Source: Holophagales bacterium (GTDB lineage: Bacteria > Acidobacteriota > Thermoanaerobaculia > UBA5066). From it: 64,000 nt of DNA. Every line of letters starts with the position of its first letter. The stretch's first letter is position 1. The position numbers and the translations under genes were made by a program. Where the stretch lies: NCBI GenBank assembly GCA_016719485.1, contig JADJZB010000011.1, positions 1 to 64,000 of the forward strand, given 5' to 3'. Below the pieces are notes generated by a model that had not been told where the DNA came from, searched no databases, and saw nothing but the letters and a program-made list of their open reading frames with translations. Positions 41,097-49,963 of the stretch are shown here, piece after piece.

Positions 41097-42469
41097 TCGG
41101 GAAGCTCCCCGCCCTCGGGCGCTGCTTCCAGGGAATCATCCCCGGGTCGCTCGCCACGTGCGGCCTCGACGGGACGCCGAACGTCACCTACCTGAGCCAG
41201 ATTCGCCAGGTCGACGACCGGCATGTCGCCATCTCGAGGCAGTTCTTCAACAAGACGAGCCGCAACCTCGAGGAGAACCCGCGCGCGACGGCCACCGTCA
41301 TCGACCCGATCACGTTCGAGGAGTGGAAGCTCGGTCTCCGGTACGTGCGGTCGGAGACGGACACGCCCCTCTTCGTGGAGATGGCCCTGCGGATCGAGGC
41401 GATCGCCTCGCACACGGGGATGAAAGGGATCTTCAGGCTCCTGTCGGCCGACGTCTGCGAGGTGGAGTGGATCCGGCCGGTCGACGGGTTCCTGGAGCCC
41501 GCGACGAAGGAGAAATGCGACGCGCCGGCGCTGGTCGATGGTCCGATGACCGAGATCCGCGCGCTCTCCGTCGTCTCCTGCCGCATCAACCGGGCGGTCG
41601 ACCTCGAGTCGCTCTTCTTCGACGCCCTCGCCGCGCTCGACGAGGTCCTCGGCTTTCGCCACTCGATGCTCCTGCTGCTCGACGAGAAGGGGCGGACGCT
41701 CGTGACGATCTCGAGCCACGGATACGGCGGGAGCGGCGTCGGAGCGGAAGTGTCGGTGGCGCAGGGACTCATCGGGACGGTCGCGGCGACGGGTGCGCCG
41801 CTGCGCCTCTCGGGGATGGAGTCGCTGCTGCGTTACTCGCGCGCCGTGCGCGGGACGATCGAGGCGGCGGGAGGAGGCCCCCAGCTTCGCCGCGAGATCC
41901 CGCTTCCCGGCTTGCCCGACGCCGAGAGTCAGCTCGCGCTGCCGCTCCTCGTCGAGGACCGGCTCATCGGGGTCCTCGCGCTCGAGAGCCGCGACCCGCT
42001 CGCCTTCGAGGAGTGGCACGAGGAGTTCCTCCTCGTCCTGGCGAACCAGATCGCCATCGGCATCGACCGGCTCTCCGAGCCGGCGGAGGATGAGGCGGCA
42101 CCGGTGCCGAAGCCGGCGGCGATCCCGCGGGCCGACAAGCCGCGCCGGACCTTCCTCTACTACCCGGCCGACGACTGCGTCTTCGTGGACGGCGAGTACC
42201 TGATCCGCAACGTTCCCGGGAAGATCCTCTGGAAGCTTCTCCGCGCCCGCACGGACGAGGGACGGCGGGAGTTCACGAACCGCGAGCTGAGGCTCGACCC
42301 CTCGCTGGGACTGCCGGCCGTCAAGGACAACCTCGAGACGCGGCTCATCCTGCTGCGCAAGAGGCTGGAGACGAAGTGCCCCGACGTCCGGCTCGTTCCC
42401 GTGATGCGCGGCCGCTTCGCCCTCGAGGTGGACGGCGAGATCCAGCTCGAGGAGCGCGCTGCCGGCTGA
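41093..42469 (+). CDS. Split-barrel/GAF protein with C-terminal winged-helix-like domain
   Basis: 458-residue fusion: residues 1-140 form an FMN-type split barrel (PGSLATCGLDGTPNVTYLSQI, NPRATATVIDPITFEEW); 165-325 a GAF domain (SLFFDALAALDEVLGFRHSMLLLLDEKG, GLIGTVAATGAPL, LPLLVEDRLIGVLALES); 350-458 a region with YYPADDCVFVDGEYLIRNVPGKILWKLLRA and TNRELRLDP like a winged helix of the response-regulator output type. A flavin-linked signal-sensing transcription regulator is a reasonable inference. GTG start overlaps the previous stop. Confidence 0.7.
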   Translation: MIGKLPALGRCFQGIIPGSLATCGLDGTPNVTYLSQIRQVDDRHVAISRQFFNKTSRNLEENPRATATVIDPITFEEWKLGLRYVRSETDTPLFVEMALRIEAIASHTGMKGIFRLLSADVCEVEWIRPVDGFLEPATKEKCDAPALVDGPMTEIRALSVVSCRINRAVDLESLFFDALAALDEVLGFRHSMLLLLDEKGRTLVTISSHGYGGSGVGAEVSVAQGLIGTVAATGAPLRLSGMESLLRYSRAVRGTIEAAGGGPQLRREIPLPGLPDAESQLALPLLVEDRLIGVLALESRDPLAFEEWHEEFLLVLANQIAIGIDRLSEPAEDEAAPVPKPAAIPRADKPRRTFLYYPADDCVFVDGEYLIRNVPGKILWKLLRARTDEGRREFTNRELRLDPSLGLPAVKDNLETRLILLRKRLETKCPDVRLVPVMRGRFALEVDGEIQLEERAAG

Positions 42470-42496
42470 GCGCGACGCCAGCCGGCGCGGAGGGGG

Positions 42497-42542
42497 TTCG
42501 GGGGAACCGGCCGCAGGCCCGAAGGGCCCGGGTTCCCCCGAA
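42497..42542. terminator. Bidirectional terminator hairpin
   Basis: TTCGGGGGAACC (42497-42508) pairs perfectly with GGTTCCCCCGAA (42531-42542). The loop contains a second hairpin, GGCCC-GAA-GGGCC. It lies between two convergent genes whose stops are 42469 and 42548. A similar element is at 53353. Confidence 0.75.
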
Positions 42543-42547
42543 TACAC

Positions 42548-43321
42548 TCAGGCCGGGGCGAGCGCGTTCGGGCGGGTGAGGCCGGCTGCGCGGAGGGCGG
42601 CCACGACGGCCGGTACGTCGTCGGTGACGAGGGAGGCGGCGCCGAGGCGCGCGAAGCGGACGGCCTCCTCGGGGTCGTTCACCGTCGCGACGTGGACGGC
42701 GATCTCCTCGGCCTTCGCCTCGGCGAACAGGCGCTCGGAGGCGAGCGCGACGGCCGGCGCGATGCCGCGGCAGCCGTTCGGCAGGTTCGGCCAGAGGCGC
42801 CCCTCGGGCCGGTAGACCGTGCCGTCGTAGCAGAACGCCGTTTCCATGGCCGGCTGCGTCTCGCGCGTCCGCCGCAGAGGCTCCGGGGCGGAGCTCGCGA
42901 CGATGCTCCTCTCGAGGGCGTTGAACTGCGTCAGGAGCGCGGCGACACGGAACTCGAGGAGGCCGGGACGCGGCGCGGGGCCGGGCTTGAGCTCGACGAG
43001 GAAGCGGCCGTCGTGGCCGTAGCGCGTGAGGACGTCGCGCAGCAGCGGGACCGCACCGCTCTTCTCGCCCTTCGTCAGCGTGACGGAGAGGAGCTCGGGA
43101 AGGTAGAGGGAGGCGATAGGGAGCCGCCGGTTGCCGAGAACGACTTCCGCCTCGGCGGATACGACGACCTCACCGTCAGCCGTGAGGCGGACGTCGAGGT
43201 GGAGGGCGTCGGCACCGTCGGCCTCGGCCTGGTCGAAGGCCTCGATCGTGTTCTCGACGGCGTCGCGGGTCGAACCGCGGCGGGCGACGACGAGGGGCGC
43301 TTGGCTTCGGAAGACGTTCAT
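42548..43321 (-). CDS. Glycerophosphodiester phosphodiesterase-like protein
   Basis: 257-residue TIM-barrel protein of the GDPD family: VVARRGSTRDAVENTIEAFDQAEADGADALHLDVRLTADGEVVV matches the normal AHRG..-PENT..AF.-GAD-E-DV-TKDG start, and HVATVNDPEEAVRFARLGAASLVTDDVP the normal end. Key residues differ: RRGS for HRG, HLD for E-D and EAEV for the HD, so activity is doubtful. Starts at ATG 43321, facing the gene at 43348 (26 bases apart). Confidence 0.7.
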   Translation of the reverse strand: MNVFRSQAPLVVARRGSTRDAVENTIEAFDQAEADGADALHLDVRLTADGEVVVSAEAEVVLGNRRLPIASLYLPELLSVTLTKGEKSGAVPLLRDVLTRYGHDGRFLVELKPGPAPRPGLLEFRVAALLTQFNALERSIVASSAPEPLRRTRETQPAMETAFCYDGTVYRPEGRLWPNLPNGCRGIAPAVALASERLFAEAKAEEIAVHVATVNDPEEAVRFARLGAASLVTDDVPAVVAALRAAGLTRPNALAPA

Positions 43322-43347
43322 CCCGCGAGGGATTATCCTCGCGCACG

Positions 43348-45285
43348 ATGAAACCGCGAGGGGGCTCACGCTCCGGGCCGCCCAGGCGGCCCACCGGACG
43401 TCCGCCGGCACGGCCCGGCGTTCGTCCTCCGTTCAGGCCCGACGACCGTCCCGCACCGCGCGCCGAGGGCGGCGCGCCCGGTGGCCACTACGACCGTCCC
43501 GCGGGGCCGCGGCCGGATCGCCCGCCGTTTCGGCGGGATGGCAGTCCTTCGGCGCCACGCCCGGATCGTCCGCCGTTTCGCCGGGACGACCGTCCCGCGG
43601 GGCCGCGCCCGGACCGCCCGCCGTTTCGGCGGGATGGCAGTCCCTCGGCGCCACGCCCGGATCGCCCGCCGTTTCGCCGGGACGACCGGCCCGCGGGGCC
43701 GCGCCCGGATCGCCCGCCGTTTCGCCGGGACGACCGGCCCGCGGGGCCGCGTCCGGATCGCCCGCCGTTTCGCCGGGACGACCGGCCCGCGGGGCCGCGT
43801 CCGGATCGCCCGCCGTTCCGTCGGGACGACAGGCCCGCGGGGCCGCGTCCGGATCGCCCGCCGTTCCGCCGGGACGACCGAACCTCAGGGCCTCGGCCGG
43901 ATCGTCCGGCCTACCGCCCGGACGACCGGCCTGGTGGGCCGCGCCCGGATCGTCCGCCGTTCCGCCGGGACGACCGGCCCGCCGGGCCGCGTCCGGATCG
44001 TCCGCCGTTCCGCCGCGACGATCGAACCTCAGGGCCTCGGCCGGATCGTCCGGCTTACCGCCCGGACGACCGGCCTGGTGGGCCGCGCCCGGATCGCCCG
44101 CCGTTCCGGCGGGACGACAGGCCTGCGGGGCCACGCCCGGACCGTCCGCCGTTCCGCCGGGACGATCGGCCTGGGGGGCCTCGGCCGGATCGTCCGGCCT
44201 ACCGCCCGGCCGACCGGCCGTCCGGCCCGCCCTCGGTGTCGAGGCATCCGGCGCGCGAGGGGGCCCCGCCTGTCCGGCGCGAGAGGCCGCCCGCCGCGCT
44301 GCGGACAGCAGTCGTCGCGGACGCGATGCCCGCGACGGTACGCCGCGAGCTGACGCCGCGTGCCACGCGAAGTCTCCCCGTTGGCGCGTTCCCCGTGCCG
44401 CTCTCGACTCTCGACTGGCTCCTCTCCCGCGAGTGCCCCGCCGCGCGCTACGTCGCGCTGCGCGACCTCCTCCACCGCCCGGCGAAGGACATCGAGCGAA
44501 GGAAGGCACGGCAGGTGCTCGTGCGCGACGCTTTCGTGAAGGATGCCCTCCCGCAGCTGCGCGGGATGCTCCCGACCGGCGGCCCGTCCGACTCCGCCGA
44601 GGCGACGGACCCCGGGACGTCCTATGTCCTCCTTCTCCTCGAGCTCGGGTGTGACGCCGACGTGCCGGAGCTCAGGCACGCCGCCGACCTCCTCCTCGCC
44701 CGCTGGGAGCGGGTGATCGTCGACATCGAGCGGGGTGAGTCCCCCGCCGTGGGCAGCGGCTTCGTCTCCGCGTGCCGTGCGCTCTTCCTCCTGGGCTACG
44801 GCGACGACACGCGGCTCCTCGGCGCGGTCGATCACCTCGCGCGGCGCCGGGTCACCTCGGACCACGTCGGCCCGAGCGTGGCCGCGGACCTCCTCGTCCT
44901 GGCGTCCGTGGCCGAGCCGAAGCGCTCGGCGGCCGTCAACAACGCGATCTCGTTCTGTATCGAGCGGGCGAGGAGCGTCGAGCTCGCGGCGATGACGGGC
45001 GACGCGGAGCGGACCGGGATCCCCGTCGGAGACCCGCCGGATCTCCTCGAGCTCCTCCGTGGCATGGCCGCGGCGGGTGCGCCGCGCTCTCCCGAGGTCG
45101 ACGCCGCCCTCTCGCGCCTGGTGGCCCGCGCCGACCACCGCGCGCGCTGGAAGCTGGAGCGTCCCGTCGGCGTGCGGCTTCCCGTCCCCCTCGAGAGGGA
45201 GGGGGACCTCTCGCGCTGGGTGACGATCCGCGCGCTCGGCGTGATGCAGCACTTCCTGAGCCTGACGATCACGGGAGCGCCGTGA
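43348..45285 (+). CDS. Protein with long DRPPFRRDDRPAGPRP repeat and helical C-terminal domain
   Basis: 645 residues. The first 300 are an Arg/Pro/Asp-rich tandem repeat (16-residue unit DRPPFRRDDRPAGPRP, with variants), certainly disordered and strongly basic. From about residue 350 to the end is a helical domain (STLDWLLSRECPAARYVALRDLL, DPGTSYVLLLLELGCDADVPEL, VIVDIERGESPAVGSGFVSACRALFLLGYGDD) like an alpha-alpha barrel or HEAT-type repeat protein similar to prenyltransferase-like folds. No export signal. Followed by a lipoprotein gene with GTGA overlap. Repeat region might bind nucleic acid (inference). Confidence 0.75.
   Translation: MKPRGGSRSGPPRRPTGRPPARPGVRPPFRPDDRPAPRAEGGAPGGHYDRPAGPRPDRPPFRRDGSPSAPRPDRPPFRRDDRPAGPRPDRPPFRRDGSPSAPRPDRPPFRRDDRPAGPRPDRPPFRRDDRPAGPRPDRPPFRRDDRPAGPRPDRPPFRRDDRPAGPRPDRPPFRRDDRTSGPRPDRPAYRPDDRPGGPRPDRPPFRRDDRPAGPRPDRPPFRRDDRTSGPRPDRPAYRPDDRPGGPRPDRPPFRRDDRPAGPRPDRPPFRRDDRPGGPRPDRPAYRPADRPSGPPSVSRHPAREGAPPVRRERPPAALRTAVVADAMPATVRRELTPRATRSLPVGAFPVPLSTLDWLLSRECPAARYVALRDLLHRPAKDIERRKARQVLVRDAFVKDALPQLRGMLPTGGPSDSAEATDPGTSYVLLLLELGCDADVPELRHAADLLLARWERVIVDIERGESPAVGSGFVSACRALFLLGYGDDTRLLGAVDHLARRRVTSDHVGPSVAADLLVLASVAEPKRSAAVNNAISFCIERARSVELAAMTGDAERTGIPVGDPPDLLELLRGMAAAGAPRSPEVDAALSRLVARADHRARWKLERPVGVRLPVPLEREGDLSRWVTIRALGVMQHFLSLTITGAP
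43490..44230 (+). repeat. In-frame tandem repeat of about 48 bases
   Basis: About 15 near-identical units of roughly 48 bases (16 codons) such as CCCGGATCGCCCGCCGTTTC in the coding frame. Variation is mostly silent or alternates Ser/Gly/Ala positions, and some units are repeated as larger blocks (e.g. EPQG-type blocks at about 43870 and 44020), suggesting recent duplication and slippage. Confidence 0.85.
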
Positions 45286-45935
45286 AGACGCGGCTGCCGC
45301 TCGTCCTCCTTCTCGTGGCGGCGCCGGTTCTTTCGGCCGCGTGCGGAAAGCTGATGGGGCCGCCCCCGCGGCCGAGGACGGACGGCTACTCGGCTCTCGT
45401 CACCGTTCGCGGAGGCGGCACCGAGCTCGCGAAGTTCCGGCTGGCGGTCCGCGGCGAGGCGGTCCGCCGGTCGACCAGCGACGCCGAGAACGCGACGTAC
45501 TTCATTCGCGAGACGGCCGGAGGCGAGGTCTTCGAGGTAGACCCGGCCACGAAGAGCTACCGGGTGGGAACCCCCGAGGCGCTCCTGGCCCACCTCGAGG
45601 ACTTCCCGCTCGGCGCCGACTTCAACCACGCCGCCGAAGCGAACCGCCGGGGGATCAAGGACTACCACCGCGAGTCGGACGCGGTCTTCGCAGGGAACGC
45701 CTGCAACATCTGGCGCTTCGCCGACCGCCCCGACGCGTTCAACTCCCCGACGACGACGTACTGGACGACGCCGGCCCTCGACGGTGTGGTCGTGCGCAAG
45801 GTGCGCGCCGTGCCGAGAGCGGACGGCAAGGAGGACAAGACGTTCGTCGAGCTGACGTACGTCCGGGTCGGAATCGACCCGGAGCTCTTCCGCGCTCCGG
45901 AAGGGTACCGGCGGGAGGATGCTCCGGCGCGGTAA
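45282..45935 (+). CDS. Putative lipoprotein
   Basis: 217 residues, GTG start 45282 overlapping the preceding stop. N-terminal signal with lipobox-like end (LLLVAAPVLSAACGK, Cys about 20). The rest is beta-rich (YSALVTVRGGGTELAKFRLAVRGEAVRRS, YFIRETAGGEVFEVDPATKSYRVG), like LolA/outer-membrane lipoprotein-type sorting proteins. Function unknown. Confidence 0.65.
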   Translation: MKTRLPLVLLLVAAPVLSAACGKLMGPPPRPRTDGYSALVTVRGGGTELAKFRLAVRGEAVRRSTSDAENATYFIRETAGGEVFEVDPATKSYRVGTPEALLAHLEDFPLGADFNHAAEANRRGIKDYHRESDAVFAGNACNIWRFADRPDAFNSPTTTYWTTPALDGVVVRKVRAVPRADGKEDKTFVELTYVRVGIDPELFRAPEGYRREDAPAR

Positions 45936-46037
45936 CGCAGGGCCCCTGCTCGCGCCTCGCCGGCGTTGACACCTCTGGTACATTTGCGCCCCTCCGGTCG
46001 AAGCGCAGCCGGGTCGCCCAGCAAGGAGCCAAAGCCG

Positions 46038-46922
46038 ATGAAGCCGTTCGCCGCACTCTTCGCCTCCGCCCTCATCGCAACGCTGCCTCTCCTGGGCCAG
46101 ACCCCGGTCGATCCGAAATCGCCGATCGCCGGGTACCCGGACGGGCGCGGGCCCAAGGGCCCCGTGGTCGTGAAGATCGTCTCGCCCACGGCGGACGAGG
46201 TCATCCCGTGGCCCGCGGCGGACGCAGGCCAGCCCGCGCCGAAGGGGGCCCGCGTCGAGGTGAAGGTCACGGTCGAGAACTTCGAGACCTTCAAGGACGA
46301 GGCGACGGGGAAGGGACAGCACGTTCAGCTGGTCCTCGACGGGCGGATCCTGCCGGAGTGGTACCAGACCGACAAGCCGTGGATCTTCCCCGCGATGCCC
46401 AGGGGCACGCACACGCTCCTCGCCTTCGTCCAGCGGCCCTGGGAAGAGGCGATCCGCGAGAGCGGAGCCTTCGCGGCCGTCACGTTCCACGTCGGCGAGA
46501 AGAACGGGAAGCCGGCGTTCGACATGGCCCAGCCCGCCATCACCGTGGGCGGCCCGCGCGGAAAATTCAAGAAGTCGGAAGCGGCGAGGATCCTCTTCGA
46601 CGTCTACGTCACGGGCTGCAAGGTGGGTCCGGCGACCGACGCCAACGCCTGCCAGATCGTCTACCGCCTGAACCAGGACCCGCAGAAGACCCTCACGACC
46701 TGGGCGCCCGCCATCTGGGAGAACGTCCCGGTGGGCAAGCACAGCTACATCGTCGCCCTCTACCGGGCCGAAAAGCGGATCGAGGCTCCCTTCGCGCTCT
46801 CGCAGGGGTTCTTCGAGGTCGTCGACGGTCCGGAAGCGCCCGCCGCGCCCGGTGCTCCAGCAGCTCCCGCCGCTCCGGCTGCTCCCGCCGCTCCGGCTGC
46901 ACAGGCCCCCCCGGCCGGCTGA
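46038..46922 (+). CDS. Secreted hypothetical protein with Ala/Pro tail
   Basis: 294 residues, signal peptide MKPFAALFASALIATLPLLGQ, then a beta-sandwich-like region with VVVKIVSPTADEVIPWPAAD, VEVKVTVENFETFKD, GQHVQLVLDGRILPEWY and GTHTLLAFVQRPWEEAI. Resembles secreted Ig-like proteins; function unknown. The last 30 residues are AP repeats (APAAPAAP). Ribosome binding site AAGGAG 11 bases upstream. Confidence 0.65.
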   Translation: MKPFAALFASALIATLPLLGQTPVDPKSPIAGYPDGRGPKGPVVVKIVSPTADEVIPWPAADAGQPAPKGARVEVKVTVENFETFKDEATGKGQHVQLVLDGRILPEWYQTDKPWIFPAMPRGTHTLLAFVQRPWEEAIRESGAFAAVTFHVGEKNGKPAFDMAQPAITVGGPRGKFKKSEAARILFDVYVTGCKVGPATDANACQIVYRLNQDPQKTLTTWAPAIWENVPVGKHSYIVALYRAEKRIEAPFALSQGFFEVVDGPEAPAAPGAPAAPAAPAAPAAPAAQAPPAG

Positions 46923-46974
46923 CGCAAGTCCTCGGCTTCGGGCGCGGGACCCTTCGTCCCGCGCCCGTCCTCCG

Positions 46975-48039
46975 ATGCCGCTCATCTACCAGAGCCCCGG
47001 GACGCGCACCTGTGTCGTCGACCCTCCGCTGGTCCTCGCGCCGATGGCGGGAATCACGGACGGGACGTACCGCCTGCTCCTGCGGCGGATGGGGGGCGTC
47101 GGCCTCGTCACGATGGAGTTCGTCTCCTCCGAGGGCCTGACCCGCGGCAACCGCCGCACCGAGCGGCTCCTCCGGTGGGAGCCCGAGGAACGCCCCCTCT
47201 CCATCCAGATCTACGGTGCCGACGCCACGCGCATGGCCGAGGCCGCCCGGCGGGTCGAGGAGGAAGGGGTCGACGTCTGCGACATCAACATGGGCTGCCC
47301 GGCGAACAAGATCCTGAAGGGATGCGCCGGAGCGGGGCTGATGCGGGACCTCGAGCGTGCGAAGGGGATCATCGCGGCGTGCCGCAAGGCGCTGCCGACG
47401 ACGCCGCTCACGGTGAAGTTCCGGGCCGGGATCACGGAGGAGACGCTCAACTTCGCCGAGCTCGGGAGGATCTGCGAGGGGGAAGGGGTCGCCGCCGTCG
47501 CCCTGCACCCGCGGACGGCGAAGCAGATGTACTCGGGACGCGCCGACTGGAGCCGGATCGCCCGGCTGAAGGAGGCGGTGCGGATCCCGGTCGTCGGCAA
47601 CGGCGACGTGGAGACGCCCGAGGACGTTCCGAGGATGCTCCGCGAGACGGGGTGCGACGCGGTGATGATCGGGCGGGCGACGATGAAGAATCCCTGGATC
47701 TTCCGGCAGGCGGCCGACCTCCTCGCCGGCAGGACTTACCGCGTGGCGACGCTGGAGGAGAGGCGCGACGTCATCCTTCAGCACTTCCGGCTGATCCGGG
47801 AGGCGGAGGAGGACATCCCGAAGCGGATGATGGGAAAGCTGAAGACGTTCACCGGCTGGTACACGCACGGCGTCCCCCGGGGGACGGAGCTGCGCCGCCA
47901 GATTCAGTCGCTCCCGAGCCCCGAGGCGTTCCTGGAGGCCGTGGAGTCGTTCTTCGGCCTGCGGATCGACGAGCGGGAGGGCCGGGCGTCCGCTCCGGAG
48001 GTCTACGATGCGCCATCGGGAAGCCCGGTTCTTGCGTAA
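46975..48039 (+). CDS. tRNA-dihydrouridine synthase
   Basis: 354-residue flavoenzyme that reduces uridines in tRNA. Motifs: LVLAPMAGITDGTYRLLLRR (FMN site), PLSIQIYGADA, CDINMGCPANKILKGCAGAGLMRD (with the catalytic Cys region), LTVKFRAG, ALHPRTAKQMYSG, PVVGNGDV and AVMIGRATMKNPWIF. Closest to DusB-like enzymes. ATG 46975. Overlaps or nearly abuts the following VWA gene. Confidence 0.92.
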   Translation: MPLIYQSPGTRTCVVDPPLVLAPMAGITDGTYRLLLRRMGGVGLVTMEFVSSEGLTRGNRRTERLLRWEPEERPLSIQIYGADATRMAEAARRVEEEGVDVCDINMGCPANKILKGCAGAGLMRDLERAKGIIAACRKALPTTPLTVKFRAGITEETLNFAELGRICEGEGVAAVALHPRTAKQMYSGRADWSRIARLKEAVRIPVVGNGDVETPEDVPRMLRETGCDAVMIGRATMKNPWIFRQAADLLAGRTYRVATLEERRDVILQHFRLIREAEEDIPKRMMGKLKTFTGWYTHGVPRGTELRRQIQSLPSPEAFLEAVESFFGLRIDEREGRASAPEVYDAPSGSPVLA

Positions 48040-48061
48040 GACCGGGCGGGAGGTCCTCTCC

Positions 48062-49963
48062 GTGCGACGTGTCGTCTCTTCGCTCCTCGTCGTCCTCGCC
48101 GCCGTCCTGGCGCTTCCGGCCAGCGGGCAGCCCGCTGTGGCCGGCCAGCCCGTCCAGCAGACCTCCGGGGAGGCGCTCGGCGTCTCCATCCCGCTCGAGC
48201 TGCGCGAGCAGTTCCTCGGAGCCAGCGCCGGGAAGACGGTGGTCCGCTTCACCCTTTCCTTCTCCCGGTCCGACCTGCGCGAGAAAGCGAGGCTCGCCCC
48301 GCGGGTCTACGCTTTCTTCGTCGCGGGAGAGGCGAAGAGCGCGGCGGGCGAGGTCGTCGACACGTTTCGCGAACCGGTCGACGTCGACCTCGGCGACACG
48401 GACGTCACCCGGCCCCTGACCGCCTCGTTCCTGAGGTCGCTTCCTCCCGGCGAGGTCTCGCTGAACCTGCGGCTCGAAGCCGCCACCGGGAAGGCGCTGG
48501 CATTGAGGGCCGTCACGCTGACGGTGCCGAAGATGACCTCGGAGTTCCGCGCCGAGGACGCCGGGCCGGTCACGGCCTCGGCGATCCTCCTCGAAGAGGG
48601 CAACCGCGACGAGGTGCCCGCCGGGGCCCGGGACCTCCTGCGCTTCCTGCCGCCGACGCGCGAGGTCCCGGTGGGGCTCCTCCGGATCGAGTGCGAGGCG
48701 AAGGCCCCGATCACGCGGGTCGAGTTCCACCTCGGAGAGAAGCTGATCCTCGTCAGGAACCGTCCTCCGTTCACCGTCGAGATCGACCTCGGGACGGTCC
48801 CGAGGAAACAGACGCTGCGCGCCCTCGGCTTCGACAAGCTCGGCAACTTCGTCGACGCCGACGCGTGGGCCCTGAACGAGAAGGAAGCGAAGCTCGCGGT
48901 GAGGGTCCTCGACCTTCCGAAGGCGAAGGGCAAGACCGACGCCGAGGTGAAGGTCTCGGTCCAGTCGGTCGCCGGGGCGACCGCGAAGAAGGTCGAGCTG
49001 TGGCTGGACGACCGCAAGGTCGCGGAGTGGACGGCGCCCCCCTACCGGGCGACGGTGCCGGCCGCCGAGGTCGCGAAGGCGACGCTGATGCGCGCGTCGG
49101 CGTTCGACCTCGAGGGGAAGGAGTACTCCGACTTCCGGATGCTGCGCGGGGACAACCGGCTCGTGGCGAGCGTGGAGGTGAACCTCGTCGAGCTGAACGT
49201 CTCCGTCTTCGACGAGGCCGGGCGCTTCGTGAAGGGGCTCTCGAGAGGGGACTTCACCGTCCTGGAGGACGGCGAAAAGAAGGAGCTCTCGGCTTTCGAG
49301 TTCGCCGAGTCGCTCCCGATGGCCCTCGGCCTGGTGATCGACGGCTCCGGCTCGATGGACAAGTCGATGCCCCTCGTGAAGCAGGCGGCGACCGAGTTCG
49401 TCACGAACCTGATCGGCGAGAAGGACAAGGGCTTCGTCATCGAGTTCCGCGAGCGGCCGTCGCTCCTCGCCCCGATGACGTCGCGCCGGACCGACCTGAT
49501 CCGGGCGATCGGCGAGACGCGCGCGGGGGGCGCGACGGCGTTCCACGACTCCATCGTCCTCGGCCTCTACCAGTTCCGTCCGCTCGCGGGCAAGAAGGCG
49601 CTCGTCGTCCTGACGGACGGCAAGGACAACCACTCTTCCACCGACTGGCCGACGCTGAAGCGCTACGCGCGGACCGCGGGGGTGCCGATCTACTTCATCG
49701 GCCTCGACCTCGGGATGTTCGACATGGGGCTGAAGTCCCGCCTGAAGGAGCTCGCCGAGGACACGGGCGGGGAGACGTTCTTCATCGGCAAGGCGGCGGA
49801 GCTGCCCGATATCTACCGGAAGATCGAGACCGAGGTCCGCTCCCAGTACTTCCTGAGCTATCTCAACGAGTCGAAGAAGAAGGACGACGTGTACCGGCTC
49901 GTCGAGGTCCGGTTGGGGAAGCCCGGACTGAGGGCGAAGACGATCCGCGGCTACTTCCCGTAA
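48062..49963 (+). CDS. VWFA-related Acidobacterial-domain protein
   Basis: About 633 residues. GTG 48062 opens a signal peptide (VVSSLLVVLAAVLALPASG) after GGGAGG; ATG 48008 upstream is also in frame. The C-terminal half has the family's NLVELNVSVFDEAGRFVKGLSRGDFTVLEDGEKKEL, the MIDAS GLVIDGSGSMDKSMP and VVLTDGKDNHSS, followed by FIGLDLGM. This is the 'VWFA-related Acidobacterial domain' architecture, exported and probably cell-envelope associated. It ends in a 13-base overlap with the convergent methyltransferase gene. Useful as a taxonomic marker. Confidence 0.85.
   Translation: MRRVVSSLLVVLAAVLALPASGQPAVAGQPVQQTSGEALGVSIPLELREQFLGASAGKTVVRFTLSFSRSDLREKARLAPRVYAFFVAGEAKSAAGEVVDTFREPVDVDLGDTDVTRPLTASFLRSLPPGEVSLNLRLEAATGKALALRAVTLTVPKMTSEFRAEDAGPVTASAILLEEGNRDEVPAGARDLLRFLPPTREVPVGLLRIECEAKAPITRVEFHLGEKLILVRNRPPFTVEIDLGTVPRKQTLRALGFDKLGNFVDADAWALNEKEAKLAVRVLDLPKAKGKTDAEVKVSVQSVAGATAKKVELWLDDRKVAEWTAPPYRATVPAAEVAKATLMRASAFDLEGKEYSDFRMLRGDNRLVASVEVNLVELNVSVFDEAGRFVKGLSRGDFTVLEDGEKKELSAFEFAESLPMALGLVIDGSGSMDKSMPLVKQAATEFVTNLIGEKDKGFVIEFRERPSLLAPMTSRRTDLIRAIGETRAGGATAFHDSIVLGLYQFRPLAGKKALVVLTDGKDNHSSTDWPTLKRYARTAGVPIYFIGLDLGMFDMGLKSRLKELAEDTGGETFFIGKAAELPDIYRKIETEVRSQYFLSYLNESKKKDDVYRLVEVRLGKPGLRAKTIRGYFP

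Noticed and set aside
43490..44230. Possible CRISPR or minisatellite with regulatory role
   Set aside because: Units are multiples of three, keep the reading frame and encode a protein repeat; no spacers.
43433..44509. Long minus-strand frame opposite the repeat protein
   Set aside because: Antisense of the repeat; the plus frame continues into a well-formed domain and overlaps the next gene properly.
45960..45990. TTGACA before the 46038 gene as a sigma70 or sigma54 promoter
   Set aside because: No -10 hexamer at suitable spacing and the GG/GC spacing does not fit sigma54.
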